Counted from the first letter of the stretch, positions 14,364 to 23,884 are shown. The stretch is 45,207 nucleotides of DNA from Actinomycetes bacterium (GCA_021792405.1 JAJYUU010000013.1:1-45207); one strand, 5' to 3'. Numbers and translations are program-made. The notes: generated by a model not told the origin, from the letters alone.

Positions 14364-16016
14364 ATGGCCGCAAGCTCGTTTGTTTCGCTGTCCGGAAGCC
14401 ACCGTGAGCAACTTCCCGATGCTACTCCGGTAGGGCTGGTGGACCCGCAGGAGCGAATCGAACTGACAGTGGTGACGCGGCGGGCGGCCAGCCTGCCGGG
14501 CGATGACGACGGCGCGCCTGCCCGCCTGTCACGCAGCGAACTGCGCGAGCGCTATGGCTCGGATCCTGCCGACCATGAACTGGTCGCCAGTGTCCTGACG
14601 AGCCACGAGCCGGCGATACAGGTGGTGTCGCGGGACCCCGGGTCGCGCCGGCTTACCATCGCCGGGCCAGCAGGGGCGCTAGCCCGCGCCTTCGGCACCG
14701 AGCTCAGCGTGGTCTCCAGCCCCGGACCGCACGGCGAACTCGTCACCCACCGCTACCGCAGCGGCAGCCTGCAGATCCCGGCGGAACTGGACGGCGTCAT
14801 CGTGGCGGTACTCGGCTTCGATACCCGGCCGCAGGCCCGCCCGCACTTCCGGCTGGTGAAGCCGGAAGTCGCCCAGGCGTCCTACACCCCGCCGCAAGTG
14901 GCCGATATCTACCAGTTCCCGGCAGGCACCGACGGCACCGGCCAGACGATCGCGATCATCGAGCTCGGCGGCGGCTTCGCCGCCGCCGACCTGGATAGCT
15001 ACTTCGGCAGTCTGGGTATCACCGTCCCCTCGGTCACGGCGGTCGGCGTGGATGGCGCCAGTAACGTGCCGGACCAGGCACCGCAGGGCGCCGACGGCGA
15101 GGTCCTGCTCGACATCGAGGTCGCCGGCTCGGTGGCCCCCGGCGCGAAGCAACTTGTCTACTTCGCCCCGAACACCGATCAGGGCTTCCTGAACGCCGTC
15201 ACCACTGCCGTTCAGGCCCAGCCGACTCCCGCGGCGGTCAGCATCAGCTGGGGCGGGCCGGAAAGCTCATGGACCGCGCAGTCGATGACGGCCCTGGACG
15301 CAGCCATCGCGGACGGGGTGGCGCTCGGCGTAACGATCACCGTGGCGGCCGGCGACAACGGCAGCAGCGACGGGGTCAGCGACGGCCAGCCGCACACCGA
15401 CTTCCCCGCCTCCAGCCCGCATGCGCTCGCCTGCGGCGGCACCAGCCTGCAAGCGGACCCGGCGACCGGAACCGTGACCTCGGAAACCGTCTGGAACGAC
15501 GGCAGCCAGGGCGGCGCGACCGGGGGCGGGGTCAGCCAGGCATTCGGCCTGCCAGCCTGGCAGGCGAACGCGGGCATTCCGGCCAGTCCGGCTGGCAAAC
15601 CCGGCCGGGGTGTGCCCGATGTGGCCGGCAACGCCGACCCGGCGACCGGCTATCAGGTGCTGGTCGACGGGCAGCAGACGGTGATCGGCGGTACCAGCGC
15701 GGTCGCGCCGCTGTGTGCCGCCCTCGCCGCACGGCTGGTGCAGGCACGCGGGAATCGGCTCGGTCTGCTGCAGCCAGCCCTGTACGCAGGCGTCGAGCCA
15801 GGTCAGCCGGTCGCCGGGCTGCGCGACATCACCAACGGCAGCAACGGCGCCTATCAGGCCGGGCCGGGCTGGGATGCCTGCTCCGGCCTCGGCGTGCCGG
15901 TTGGCACTGCGCTGCTGGCCCGGCTGACCGGGTCGGCGACCGTGACCGCTGGCGGTTCCGGTGGCACGGGCGGGGCCGGTTCCGGTGCCACGGGCGGGGC
16001 CGCCGGAGGGGCGTGA
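14364..16016 (+). CDS. S53 family (sedolisin/kumamolisin) peptidase
   Basis: 550-aa serine-carboxyl peptidase active at acid pH. Residues 1 to about 165 are the pro-kumamolisin activation domain (LSRSELRERYGSDPADHELV, TIAGPAGALARAFGTEL). The catalytic domain shows Glu246 and Asp250 in DGEVLLDIEV, the oxyanion Asp331 in AAGDNGSSDG, the nucleophile Ser445 in GGTSAVAPLCAAL, and the calcium site around Asp488 (RDITNGSNG, GPGWDACSGLG). There is no signal peptide, which is common in bacterial members. The C-terminus is a Gly-rich tail made by a 24-bp repeat. Start ATG 14364 has AAAGGG upstream. It is convergent with serS, 7 bp apart. Confidence 0.95.
   Translation: MAASSFVSLSGSHREQLPDATPVGLVDPQERIELTVVTRRAASLPGDDDGAPARLSRSELRERYGSDPADHELVASVLTSHEPAIQVVSRDPGSRRLTIAGPAGALARAFGTELSVVSSPGPHGELVTHRYRSGSLQIPAELDGVIVAVLGFDTRPQARPHFRLVKPEVAQASYTPPQVADIYQFPAGTDGTGQTIAIIELGGGFAAADLDSYFGSLGITVPSVTAVGVDGASNVPDQAPQGADGEVLLDIEVAGSVAPGAKQLVYFAPNTDQGFLNAVTTAVQAQPTPAAVSISWGGPESSWTAQSMTALDAAIADGVALGVTITVAAGDNGSSDGVSDGQPHTDFPASSPHALACGGTSLQADPATGTVTSETVWNDGSQGGATGGGVSQAFGLPAWQANAGIPASPAGKPGRGVPDVAGNADPATGYQVLVDGQQTVIGGTSAVAPLCAALAARLVQARGNRLGLLQPALYAGVEPGQPVAGLRDITNGSNGAYQAGPGWDACSGLGVPVGTALLARLTGSATVTAGGSGGTGGAGSGATGGAAGGA
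15954..16001 (+). repeat. 2 x 24-bp tandem repeat at the 3' end of the S53 gene
   Basis: Two adjacent 24-bp units (15954-15977 and 15978-16001, one mismatch) encode the GSGGTGGA/GSGATGGA tail of the peptidase. Confidence 0.88.
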
Positions 16017-16023
16017 ACCCGGC

Positions 16024-17271
16024 TCAGCCGGCTGGCGGCGTGCCGATAGTCGCCGGCGCGCCAAACCGCCGGAGCACCTCGGGCACGGTCACGGTGCCGT
16101 CCTCGTCCTGGAAGTTTTCCATGATCGACAACAGCGCCCGTGCGGTGGCCCCAGTGCCGTTCAGCGTGTGCACGTACGCCAGCTTGCCGTCCCGGCGGAA
16201 CCGGATGTTCAGCCGCCGCGCCTGGTAATCAGTGGTGTTCGAGCACGAGGTGATCTCGCGGTACCGCTGCTGCACCGGGAACCATGCCTCGATGTCGTAC
16301 TTCTTGGCGGCGGGCGCGCCGAGGTCACCGACGGCAATGTTCATCACCCGGTACGGCAGGCCCAGTTCCTGCGCGATTTCTTCTTCCAGGGCCAGCAGCT
16401 CGTCATGGACCTCCCGCGAGTTCTCGGGCAGGCTGTAGACGAACATCTCGACCTTGTCGAACTGGTGCACGCGGAACATGCCCCTGGTGTCCTTGCCGGC
16501 CGCGCCGGCCTCCCGGCGGAAATTCGTGGTGAACGCGGTGTACCTGGCCGGCAGATCCGCTTCCTCCAGCCGCTCGTCGGCGTGGATCCCGGCCAGCGCG
16601 ACCTCAGAGGTCCCGGTCAGATACAGGTCGTCGTGCTCCAGGTGGTAGAGGTTCGACTCCTCGGTGGGCAGGAAGCCGGTGCCGTACATGGCCCGCTCGT
16701 TCACCAGGATCGGCGGCAGCACGAGCAGGAAGCCGCGACCGGCCAGCTTGTCGATGACGGACCGGTACAGGGCCATCTCGGTGAGCGCGACATCACCGAT
16801 CCGGTAGGCGAACCGCGACCCGCTCAGCCGTGCCCCGCGCGCCATGTCGATCCAGCCGCGAGCTGAGGCGATCTCGGTGGAGTCCTTCGGCTCGAACTTG
16901 AAATCCGGCCGCTCCCCACAGGTCCTGACGAGCTGGGCATCCTCCTCGTCCATGCCGTCGGCCGCGGTGGGATCGGGCAGGTTGGGGATCCGGGCCAGCA
17001 GCTCATCACGCCGCCGAGCGGCCGCACCGAGTTCCTCCTGGGCCTGGTCGAGTTCCTCCTTGAGCGCCCGCAGCTGCTCGATCTGCTCGGGCGTCGGCTT
17101 GCCCTTCGACGAGCTTCGCTGTGCCGCGCGCAACGCCTCCGCGCGCTCGGTAAGGGACCGCCAGCTCGCGTCGGCGGCAAGCAGGGCGTCAAAGTCATCG
17201 GCCGCGCCGCGCCTGGCCAGGGCGGCACGGTAAGTCTGCGGATCTTGCCTGGCGGCCTTGAGGTCGATCAC
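16024..17271 (-). CDS. serS: Seryl-tRNA synthetase
   Basis: 415-aa class II synthetase charging tRNA-Ser (and tRNA-Sec where present). Residues 1 to about 105 form the long antiparallel coiled-coil arm (PTPEQIEQLRALKEELDQAQ). Motif 2 is FRREAGAAGKDTRGMFRVHQ, and motif 3 runs through TLNGTGATARALLSIMENFQ; LTGTSEVALAG is the serine-binding TXE-type loop, here TSE. Length is standard. GTG 17271 has no Shine-Dalgarno; TAGACT 7 nt upstream overlaps the stop of the EamA gene and may be an internal leaderless promoter. The housekeeping role makes coregulation with the transporter doubtful. Confidence 0.96.
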   Translation of the reverse strand: MIDLKAARQDPQTYRAALARRGAADDFDALLAADASWRSLTERAEALRAAQRSSSKGKPTPEQIEQLRALKEELDQAQEELGAAARRRDELLARIPNLPDPTAADGMDEEDAQLVRTCGERPDFKFEPKDSTEIASARGWIDMARGARLSGSRFAYRIGDVALTEMALYRSVIDKLAGRGFLLVLPPILVNERAMYGTGFLPTEESNLYHLEHDDLYLTGTSEVALAGIHADERLEEADLPARYTAFTTNFRREAGAAGKDTRGMFRVHQFDKVEMFVYSLPENSREVHDELLALEEEIAQELGLPYRVMNIAVGDLGAPAAKKYDIEAWFPVQQRYREITSCSNTTDYQARRLNIRFRRDGKLAYVHTLNGTGATARALLSIMENFQDEDGTVTVPEVLRRFGAPATIGTPPAG

Positions 17272-17284
17272 CCGCGCGAGTCTA
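17272..17284 (-). promoter_or_regulatory. Putative serS promoter overlapping the EamA stop codon
   Basis: On the minus strand TAGACT (17284-17279), whose TAG is the EamA stop, is followed by 7 nt and the serS GTG. There is no ribosome binding site, so a leaderless serS transcript is likely. Confidence 0.4.
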
Positions 17285-18178
17285 GCCGGGTGACTCGCGG
17301 CGCGCGCTCCGATAACCCGCCGCCGGGCGGCCGGTCCTGGTCGCCAGCACCGATCCGCCGAGAATGGCCGCGAAGGCCACGCCCATGGCCACCGTCAGTC
17401 GCTCGCCGAGTACCAGCACGCCGAGCACTACCGCAACTGCCGGGTTGACATAGGTGATGACCGAGGCGCGGGCTGGGCCAGCCTCGGCGATCAGCGCAAA
17501 GAAGCCGAGGAACGCCAACGCTGTGCAGATCACGGCGAGGCCGGCCAGTGCGGCGAGCACCTTCGGCGCCGGCGTGGCCGACGGCCAGGTGAGCGCGGCG
17601 ATGGGTGCGTAGACCACCGCGGCGAGGGTGAGGGAAGCCGCCGTCACCCCGAGCGAGGGCAGGTCGCTGAGCTTGCGCGCAACCACCAGCGGCCCGGTCG
17701 CATAGCAGACAGCCACCAGTAGCACTTCCGCGACCTGTCCCGCGTCGCCATGCGCACCACCACCCACGACCAGCAGCGCGACGCCGGCGAGGCCGACCAG
17801 GAGGCCCGCCCATCTGACCGCGTTAAGCCGGTCCTGTCCGCCGGTAAGCCGTCCGAAGACCGCGACCAGGATCGGCACGGATGCGATCAGCAGGCCACTC
17901 AGCGAGCTCGAGAGCCGGGTCTCCGCCTCCGACAGCAGCAGCCACGGCGTAATGATCTCCACCAGCGCGAACAGCGCGACCCACCGCCACCGGGACAGCA
18001 CCGGCGCGAGCTCGCGCCTGCGGATCGCGACCGGCAGCAGCAGCGCGGCCCCGATGCTGACCCTGGCGAGTACCAGCACCGGCGGTGACACTCCGCCGTC
18101 GGCCACCTTGATCAGCAGGTACGGGATACCCCAGATCACGCCCATCGCTGCGAACAACCACCAGCCGCGGCGGCTCAC
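17282..18178 (-). CDS. EamA/DMT superfamily transporter
   Basis: 298-aa integral membrane protein with about ten hydrophobic helices arranged as two EamA repeats. The first opens with FAAMGVIWGIPYLLIKVADG, the family WG-x(n)-K pattern; the second includes TYVNPAVAVVLGVLVLGERL, the hallmark end of the second EamA domain (NPxxAxxxGxxxLGE). Substrate (amino acid, metabolite or drug export) cannot be deduced. Start GTG 18178 is fixed by AAGGAGGAAC directly upstream; the ORF extension to 18394 is leader sequence. The gene lies 10 nt upstream of serS on the same strand. Confidence 0.92.
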   Translation of the reverse strand: MSRRGWWLFAAMGVIWGIPYLLIKVADGGVSPPVLVLARVSIGAALLLPVAIRRRELAPVLSRWRWVALFALVEIITPWLLLSEAETRLSSSLSGLLIASVPILVAVFGRLTGGQDRLNAVRWAGLLVGLAGVALLVVGGGAHGDAGQVAEVLLVAVCYATGPLVVARKLSDLPSLGVTAASLTLAAVVYAPIAALTWPSATPAPKVLAALAGLAVICTALAFLGFFALIAEAGPARASVITYVNPAVAVVLGVLVLGERLTVAMGVAFAAILGGSVLATRTGRPAAGYRSARRESPG

Positions 18179-18430
18179 CGTTCCTCCTTCATCCCGGACC
18201 AGGCAGGCCTGGCATCCATATCCGGGAACCATCCACCGGACCAGGCTCGCCGGGTTCGGCGTCGTCCCCAAGGCTGCCGCCTGCTCCGCCCGGACGTCTT
18301 GAACGCAATTGCGGGGCGAGCCTAGCCGCCGCCACGACCGGCGGGTTGCAGTGGTACCTGGCCCGGATACGCTCGCATGCACAGGGCAATTCACTCGGAC
18401 CGGAACGAGGCGTTCGTCCGCGGAGGAACC
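18179..18430. promoter_or_regulatory. Divergent leader between EamA and lnt genes
   Basis: About 250 bases. On the EamA side, CCCGGA and TCCGGG enclose CCAGG-CCTG-CCTGG (within 18191-18225), a bulged hairpin just before the ribosome binding site; the same CTGGTCCGG word recurs about 45 nt upstream. No known riboswitch consensus was recognised. On the lnt side GGAGG (18422-18426) precedes GTG 18431. Confidence 0.3.
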
Positions 18431-20062
18431 GTGCGGCTGCTGAACTCGGCGCCGACCGCGCCGACGGTTGCCGTAACCGCTCGGCCGCAGCCGGGAGTGC
18501 GGCTGCGCGCGTCGCTGGCGCTGCTGACCGCGCTTGCTGGCGGGCTCGCGCTCGCCGCCGCGTTCCCTCCGGCCGGGATCTGGCCGCTGGCGGTCGTCGG
18601 GCCGGCCCTGCTCACCGTGGCGCTGTGGCAGCAGCGAGCCAGGGTAGCGGTCACCGCAAGCCTCGTGTTCGGCCTGGCCTTCTTCTTCCCGCTGCTGTCC
18701 TGGGTGGTTAACGTCGCCTGGTACGCCTGGACCGGGCTAGCCGTCGCAGAGTCGCTGATCTTCGCAGTGCTGGCCGTCGGGCTATGGCTGCTGCTGCGGC
18801 TGCGAGCCTGGCCGGTGGCAGTGGCCGGGTGGTGGGTGATGGCCGAGGCCGTGCGCGACCGGTGGCCATGGGGCGGCTTCCCGTGGGGACGGCTGGTGAT
18901 GAGCCAGGCAACGGCGCCCACGGTCCGATGGGTCGCGATCGCCGGACCGCCATTCCTGTCCTTCCTGATCGCCCTCGCCGGCGGCTGCCTGGCCTTCGTG
19001 CTGATCGGCCGGCCGGCCGTCAGGCAGCGCGGCCAGTCCTGGGCCAGGGCAAGGCTCTGGCCGGCCGCGGCATTCGCCGCCAGCGCGGCGCTGGCCTGCG
19101 CGGGCGCCCTGCTGCCCGCCGACCAGGCGACGGCGGGAGAGCCGACCGCAACCGTTGCCGCCATCCAGGGCAATGTCCCGCACGCCAGGAACCTGCCGGA
19201 CCTGCTGCGGGCCACTACTGTCACGCAGAACCATGCGGCGGCGACCCTGAAGCTCGCGGCGCGGGTGAAAAGCGGCGCGGCCCCGGCACCCGACGTGGTG
19301 ATCTGGCCGGAGAACTCGACGGACCTGGATCCTGCCTACGACCCGTTCGTCTACGACACGATTGCCGCTGCCGTGGCGGCTATCGATCGTCCCGTCCTGG
19401 TTGGCGCTGTGCTGCAGAATCCGGTCCGGAATGCTGGTCAGCTCTGGCTTCCCGGCAAGGGCCCGGTGGCGGTCTACATCAAGCGCCGGCTGGTGCCGTT
19501 CGGGGAGGTCATCCCGTTCCGGAGCCTGATCAGCGAGATCACGACGCTGCCGTCAACGCTGCAGCCGGTCAACTTCACCCCCGGCCACCGTGCTGTCGTG
19601 TTCCACCTCGGCAAAGTCAGGCTGGGCGACGTCATCTGCTATGAGGTGGGATTCGACGGCCTGGTCTCCTCCGAGATCGCCGCGGGCGCGAATCTGCTGG
19701 CGGTGCAGACGAACGACGCGACCTTCGAGATCGACGGGCAGACCGGGGAGACGCTGCAGCAACTGGCCATGGCCCGGATCCGGGCCATCGAGTACAACCG
19801 CGCCGTCGTGGTCGCCTCGACCACGGGCATCAGCGCGATCATCGCGCCGGACGGCCGGCTGCTGGTGAGCACCCGCACCTGGACTCAGGCGGAGATCGAG
19901 GCCAGGGTGCCGCTGCGCACCTCGACGACGCTGGCAGGCCGGCTCGGCGGGTGGCCCGAGGCACTGATCGCGTGGGGCACGGTTGCCGTGCTCGGCTGGG
20001 TCATCGCCAGCGAAATCCGGCGCCGCCGCGGTCGCCGATCACGGGCCCGGCCAGCAGAATAG
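18431..20062 (+). CDS. lnt: Apolipoprotein N-acyltransferase, first paralogue
   Basis: 543-aa membrane enzyme that N-acylates the lipidated cysteine of apolipoproteins. The N-terminal third holds six or so membrane helices; the C-terminal part is the nitrilase-like domain. The catalytic triad can be seen: Glu in VVIWPENSTDLDP, Lys in YIKRRLVPFGEVIPFR, Cys in VRLGDVICYEVGFDGL. GTG 18431 was chosen over ATG 18377 because of the adjacent GGAGG. The second paralogue starts 6 nt after its stop, so both are in one operon with DedA possibly following. Strong family match; which paralogue is the main Lnt is not determinable. Confidence 0.94.
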   Translation: MRLLNSAPTAPTVAVTARPQPGVRLRASLALLTALAGGLALAAAFPPAGIWPLAVVGPALLTVALWQQRARVAVTASLVFGLAFFFPLLSWVVNVAWYAWTGLAVAESLIFAVLAVGLWLLLRLRAWPVAVAGWWVMAEAVRDRWPWGGFPWGRLVMSQATAPTVRWVAIAGPPFLSFLIALAGGCLAFVLIGRPAVRQRGQSWARARLWPAAAFAASAALACAGALLPADQATAGEPTATVAAIQGNVPHARNLPDLLRATTVTQNHAAATLKLAARVKSGAAPAPDVVIWPENSTDLDPAYDPFVYDTIAAAVAAIDRPVLVGAVLQNPVRNAGQLWLPGKGPVAVYIKRRLVPFGEVIPFRSLISEITTLPSTLQPVNFTPGHRAVVFHLGKVRLGDVICYEVGFDGLVSSEIAAGANLLAVQTNDATFEIDGQTGETLQQLAMARIRAIEYNRAVVVASTTGISAIIAPDGRLLVSTRTWTQAEIEARVPLRTSTTLAGRLGGWPEALIAWGTVAVLGWVIASEIRRRRGRRSRARPAE

Positions 20063-20068
20063 GGAAAC

Positions 20069-21634
20069 GTGCGAATCCCGCGCAGCCTGCGACAGCCTAG
20101 CCGGTATGCCATATTGCTGACCGGGGGCATTCCGGTGCTGGCGTTCCCCGCAGCGAACCTCGAATACCTGGCCTGGGTCGGGCTGGTGCCGGGCCTCGCG
20201 CTGATGCGCGCGGCGCCGACCAGGCGGGAGGCGGCGGTCCGCGGCTGGTGGTTCGGGGCCGGCTACCTGCTCGCCGCGATGTACTGGCTGGCGCCCAATA
20301 TCGGCCCGGCACTGCTGCTGGTAGCGGTCGTCATGGGCTGCCTGTGGACCGCGGTCGGAGTCGCTACCTGGTCATTCCTGCGTCCCCCGGTCACCGCCGC
20401 CCGCGCCGCGGCGGCGTTCGCGGTGGTGCCAAGCTGCTGGCTCACCACCGAGTGGATCAGGTCCTGGCAGGGTCTCGGCGGCCCGTGGGCGGTTTTCGGC
20501 GCCAGCCAGTGGCAGCACCCGGCGGTTCTCGCCCTCGCCGCGGTCGGGGGCGTATGGCTGATCAGCTTCGCCCTGGTGGCGTCGAACACCGCTGTGCTGA
20601 TAGCGCTGGCGGCAAAGCGGTCAGCCGTCCGGCTGGGCGGTCTCGCGGCCGCGCTGGCCGCCGTCGCGGCCGGCCCGGTAGCCCTCGCGCTGGCCGCTCC
20701 GGTGCCCGCTGGGCAGCCGCTGACGATCGCGCTGGTCCAGCCAGGCCTGACCAGCAATGCCGTGCTACGACTGCGGCGGAACGAGCAGCTTACGGCCAGC
20801 CGGGCCGGCCGGGCCGGCCTGTTCGTCTGGGGCGAGAGCAGCGTCGGCTACGACCTGCCCACCCATCCGGTCCTGCTGAGGTCCATCGAGCACCTGTCGG
20901 CTAAAGCCGGAGCCGAGGTCCTGGTCGACCAGGACGCGCTGAACCCGGCCGGCGCCCAGTCCAAGCAGGCCACCCTGATCAGCGCAACCGGAATCAAGGG
21001 CAGCTACGTCAAGACGCGGCTGGTCCCGTTTGGCGAGTACATCCCGTTCCGGTCGGTACTCGGCTGGCTCACCAAGATCAGCCGTGCTGCGCCCAGGAAC
21101 GTGGTGCCAGGCACTGGCGCGCACGTCCTGCACCTGACCCTGCCTGACGGCCGCCCGCTGACGGTCGGCGTACTGATCTGCTTTGAATCCGCGTTCCCGG
21201 ACATGTCGAGGGTGGATGCCGATCGCGGCGCACGGGTGATCATCTACCAGACGTCCGATTCCACCTTCCAGAACAGCTGGGAGCCGGCCCAGCACGCCGC
21301 GCTCAGCGCGGTGCGCGCCGCCGAGACCGGCAGGCCAGTCGTCCAGGCGGCGCTGACCGGCGACTCGGCGGCGTTCGACGCCCGCGGCCGGACTCTGGCC
21401 TGGGCCGGGACGGGCTACCGTGGCGTGCTCCTGGTCCACCTCGACCTGCCGCCCGCGTGGTACCGGACGCCGTTCGACCAGATCGGCGACGTCGTCCCGT
21501 GGACGGCGGTCGCGATCGCTGCGCTGGCGGCGCTGGCCGGGCTCCGCCGGGAGGCATCTTCCCGCCGCGGGCCTCGGGGGCAGGCCACAGCACCGGACAC
21601 CGAAGCCCTGACCGGTACCCGGCTGCCCGGCTGA
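20069..21634 (+). CDS. lnt: Apolipoprotein N-acyltransferase, second paralogue
   Basis: 521-aa Lnt homologue, clearly diverged from its upstream neighbour. The membrane N-terminus (LAFPAANLEYLAWVGLVPGL) is followed by the nitrilase domain with all three catalytic residues: Glu in LFVWGESSVGYDL (WGES in place of the usual WPEN), Lys in YVKTRLVPFGEYIPFR, Cys in VGVLICFESAFPD. The final helix lies near residues 475-495. GTG 20069 has AGGGAAAC upstream. The two tandem genes may differ in acyl donor or lipoprotein substrate, as in actinomycetes that carry two Lnt proteins; alternatively one could act on a non-lipoprotein amine. Confidence 0.92.
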   Translation: MRIPRSLRQPSRYAILLTGGIPVLAFPAANLEYLAWVGLVPGLALMRAAPTRREAAVRGWWFGAGYLLAAMYWLAPNIGPALLLVAVVMGCLWTAVGVATWSFLRPPVTAARAAAAFAVVPSCWLTTEWIRSWQGLGGPWAVFGASQWQHPAVLALAAVGGVWLISFALVASNTAVLIALAAKRSAVRLGGLAAALAAVAAGPVALALAAPVPAGQPLTIALVQPGLTSNAVLRLRRNEQLTASRAGRAGLFVWGESSVGYDLPTHPVLLRSIEHLSAKAGAEVLVDQDALNPAGAQSKQATLISATGIKGSYVKTRLVPFGEYIPFRSVLGWLTKISRAAPRNVVPGTGAHVLHLTLPDGRPLTVGVLICFESAFPDMSRVDADRGARVIIYQTSDSTFQNSWEPAQHAALSAVRAAETGRPVVQAALTGDSAAFDARGRTLAWAGTGYRGVLLVHLDLPPAWYRTPFDQIGDVVPWTAVAIAALAALAGLRREASSRRGPRGQATAPDTEALTGTRLPG

Positions 21635-21706
21635 CCGCACCCGATCGCCTGCGGACCTGGCGGCAACGTCCCGCTCACCACCGTTGATGCTGTAGAAACT
21701 GTGTCC

Positions 21707-22444
21707 ATGACGACCTTCCTGGCCGATGCCGGTTACTGGGCACTGATTGTCTTTGCCGTCCTGCAGGCATGCTGCATCCCGATCTCATCCGAGCTCACGT
21801 TCGGGTTCGCGGGCGTGCTGGCCTATCAGGGACACCTCAGCCTGGCGCTGGTAATCATCATCGGCACGATCGGCGAGCTGGCAGGCTCCTCGGCCGGCTA
21901 CGGCCTAGGGCGGCTCGGCGGGCGTGGCGCAGTCGAGCGCTTCCGCAAGTACCTGCTGATGACCAGGAAAGACGTCGAGCGGGCCGAGCGGTTCTTCGCC
22001 GGGCGAGGTTCCTGGGCCGTCGCCCTCGGCAGGATCCTCCCGCTGGTGCGCGCCTTCACCGGCCTGGCAGCCGGCTTCATGGAGGTGCCTGTCCTCCCGT
22101 TCGAGGCCTTCAACGTGCTCGGCACGCTTGCCTATGTCGTTGCCCTGTCCGCGCTGGGCTACGAGTTCGGCAGTGACTGGGACAAGGTGTCGAAGAACTT
22201 CTCGCACGCTAGCGACGCGCTCGTGGTGCTGATACTGCTGGTGCTAGCCGGCCTCATCGCGCACAAGGCGCGTGAACTCCGCAAGGAGCGGCGAGCCGAC
22301 GAAGCCGACGGCGCTGCTGCCGCCGCCGTGCCGGGTGCGGCAACCGCCGCGGGGCAGGCCGGCCGCCGCGATGACACGCACAGCCCGGCCGGGACGTCCG
22401 TGCCCGGCAGGCCGCACAGTCACCGCCGGACCCGCGGCTCCTGA
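21707..22444 (+). CDS. DedA family membrane protein
   Basis: About 245 aa, four to five membrane helices and a long hydrophilic C-terminus. DedA signatures: ELAGSSAGYGLGRLGG (E-x3-G-x3-GY-x3-G) and GRILPLVRAFTGLAAG (R-x2-P-x2-R-x8-G). DedA proteins are undecaprenyl-phosphate or phospholipid flippase-like transporters. Two starts are possible, GTG 21701 and ATG 21707; neither has a ribosome binding site and TAGAAA lies 8 nt before the ATG, so ATG with a very short leader is preferred. It is 7 bp from the convergent serine hydrolase. Physiological substrate inferred from family only. Confidence 0.88.
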   Translation: MTTFLADAGYWALIVFAVLQACCIPISSELTFGFAGVLAYQGHLSLALVIIIGTIGELAGSSAGYGLGRLGGRGAVERFRKYLLMTRKDVERAERFFAGRGSWAVALGRILPLVRAFTGLAAGFMEVPVLPFEAFNVLGTLAYVVALSALGYEFGSDWDKVSKNFSHASDALVVLILLVLAGLIAHKARELRKERRADEADGAAAAAVPGAATAAGQAGRRDDTHSPAGTSVPGRPHSHRRTRGS

Positions 22445-22451
22445 GTTACGG

Positions 22452-23702
22452 TCAGCCGACCAGCGCCTGGTAGACCAGTTGCCGGAGCTGCGGCCGGATG
22501 GAGTAGGCGCTCGATGGCATCAGCTGGGTGAAGAAGGTGGCCGTCAGCTGCTCGGCGGGGTCCACCCAGAACGTGGTCGACGCCGCGCCGCCCCAGTTGA
22601 ACTCGCCAGCCGAGCCGAGCGACTTGGTCGCCAGCGGGTCGACCACGACAGCGAAGCCCAGGCCGAAGCCGACCCCGGCGAACGCCGTCTCGGCGTACAG
22701 CGGCCGCCCGAAGGTCTCCAGGTCCGCGCCGCCGGGCAGGTGATTGCTGGCCATGTAAGCGACCGTGCGCGGGCTGAGCAGCCGGACGCCGTCCAGTTCG
22801 CCCGCCGGGCTGTCCGGCCGGTGCAGCAGCATCTGAGTGAACCGGTGGTAGTCCCCGGCCGACGACACTAGCCCGCCGCCGCCGCTGTGGTAAGCCGGCT
22901 GCTTCAGCGCCGCGTTCCCCATCGCGTCCATCCGGGTTGCCGTTCCGTCTTCCGGGCTCCGGGTGTACAGCGCGGCCAGCCGGGACTTGTCGTCAGGGCC
23001 GGCATAGAAAGCCGAGTCGGTCATGCCGAGCGGGCCGAAGATCCGGCTGGCGAAGAACTCATCCAGCCGCTGCCCGGAGACGACCTCGACTACCCTGCCG
23101 AGAACGTCGGTAGCGACCGAATAGCTCCATTCGGTGCCCGGCTGGAAGAGCAGCGGCATCGACGCGAACTGGTCGCAGATGGCGGCGAGGTCGGCGCCCC
23201 GCGGCGATCCCCACTCGAAACCACGCGCCCGGTAGATCGCGTCCACGGGATGATTGCGCATGAAGCCGTAGGTCAGGCCGGAGGTGTGGCTCAGCAGGTG
23301 CCAGATGCGGATCGGCTCGGTCGCCGGCACCGTCTTGTAACTGATGTCGCTGCCCCCGGCGAACACCCGCACGTCACGGAACGACGGGATGTACCGGTAC
23401 ACCGGGTCGGTCAGCTCGAAGCCGCCTTCCTCGTACAGCATCATGGCCGCGACCGAGGTGATCGGCTTGGTCATCGAGTAGATCCGCCATAGGCTGTCAG
23501 GCTCGACCGGCAGGCCGGCCTCGATGTCCCGCTGCCCGCGGCAGGAAACGTGCGCGAGCTTGCCGTGCCGGGCGACCGTGATCAGCCAGCCCGCCAGCTT
23601 GCGCTCGTCGACGTATCTCGCGAAGTGCTTGTCGATCCGCTCCAGCCGCTTCTGATCGAATCCGGCCTCAGCCGCCTCTACTTCGACCTGCAGTCCGCCC
23701 AT
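22452..23702 (-). CDS. Serine hydrolase of the class C beta-lactamase/EstB family
   Basis: 416-aa penicillin-binding-protein-fold hydrolase. The nucleophile motif SxxK is Ser76-Met-Thr-Lys79 in WRIYSMTKPITS; the Tyr motif lies in TEWSYSVATDVLGRVVE; the third element reads FNWGGAASTTFWVDP, the WGG form common in EstB-like esterases. HLLSHTSGLTYG is another family hallmark. There is no signal peptide, so an intracellular esterase is more likely than a secreted beta-lactamase. ATG 23702 has GGAG 6-7 nt upstream. Divergent from the dioxygenase fusion gene. Confidence 0.9.
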   Translation of the reverse strand: MGGLQVEVEAAEAGFDQKRLERIDKHFARYVDERKLAGWLITVARHGKLAHVSCRGQRDIEAGLPVEPDSLWRIYSMTKPITSVAAMMLYEEGGFELTDPVYRYIPSFRDVRVFAGGSDISYKTVPATEPIRIWHLLSHTSGLTYGFMRNHPVDAIYRARGFEWGSPRGADLAAICDQFASMPLLFQPGTEWSYSVATDVLGRVVEVVSGQRLDEFFASRIFGPLGMTDSAFYAGPDDKSRLAALYTRSPEDGTATRMDAMGNAALKQPAYHSGGGGLVSSAGDYHRFTQMLLHRPDSPAGELDGVRLLSPRTVAYMASNHLPGGADLETFGRPLYAETAFAGVGFGLGFAVVVDPLATKSLGSAGEFNWGGAASTTFWVDPAEQLTATFFTQLMPSSAYSIRPQLRQLVYQALVG

Positions 23703-23884
23703 GTATCGCTCCGCTCTGGTTACTTCGCGCTCAGCAAGCTATCCGATCCTGCCAATCAGAACCCGGTCCGGTCTAGAGCCCGGCCGGCCACGAAGGCGCC
23801 GAGGCGAGTTCTCCTTGGCCGGCGGCGCCGTTATCGTCGGGATCGAGGAGACTGCATCCTGCGCTATCCGGAAAGGTCACAACC

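Noticed and set aside
18179-18330. Riboswitch upstream of the EamA transporter
   Set aside because: There is a bulged hairpin near the ribosome binding site, but I could not match any known riboswitch consensus.
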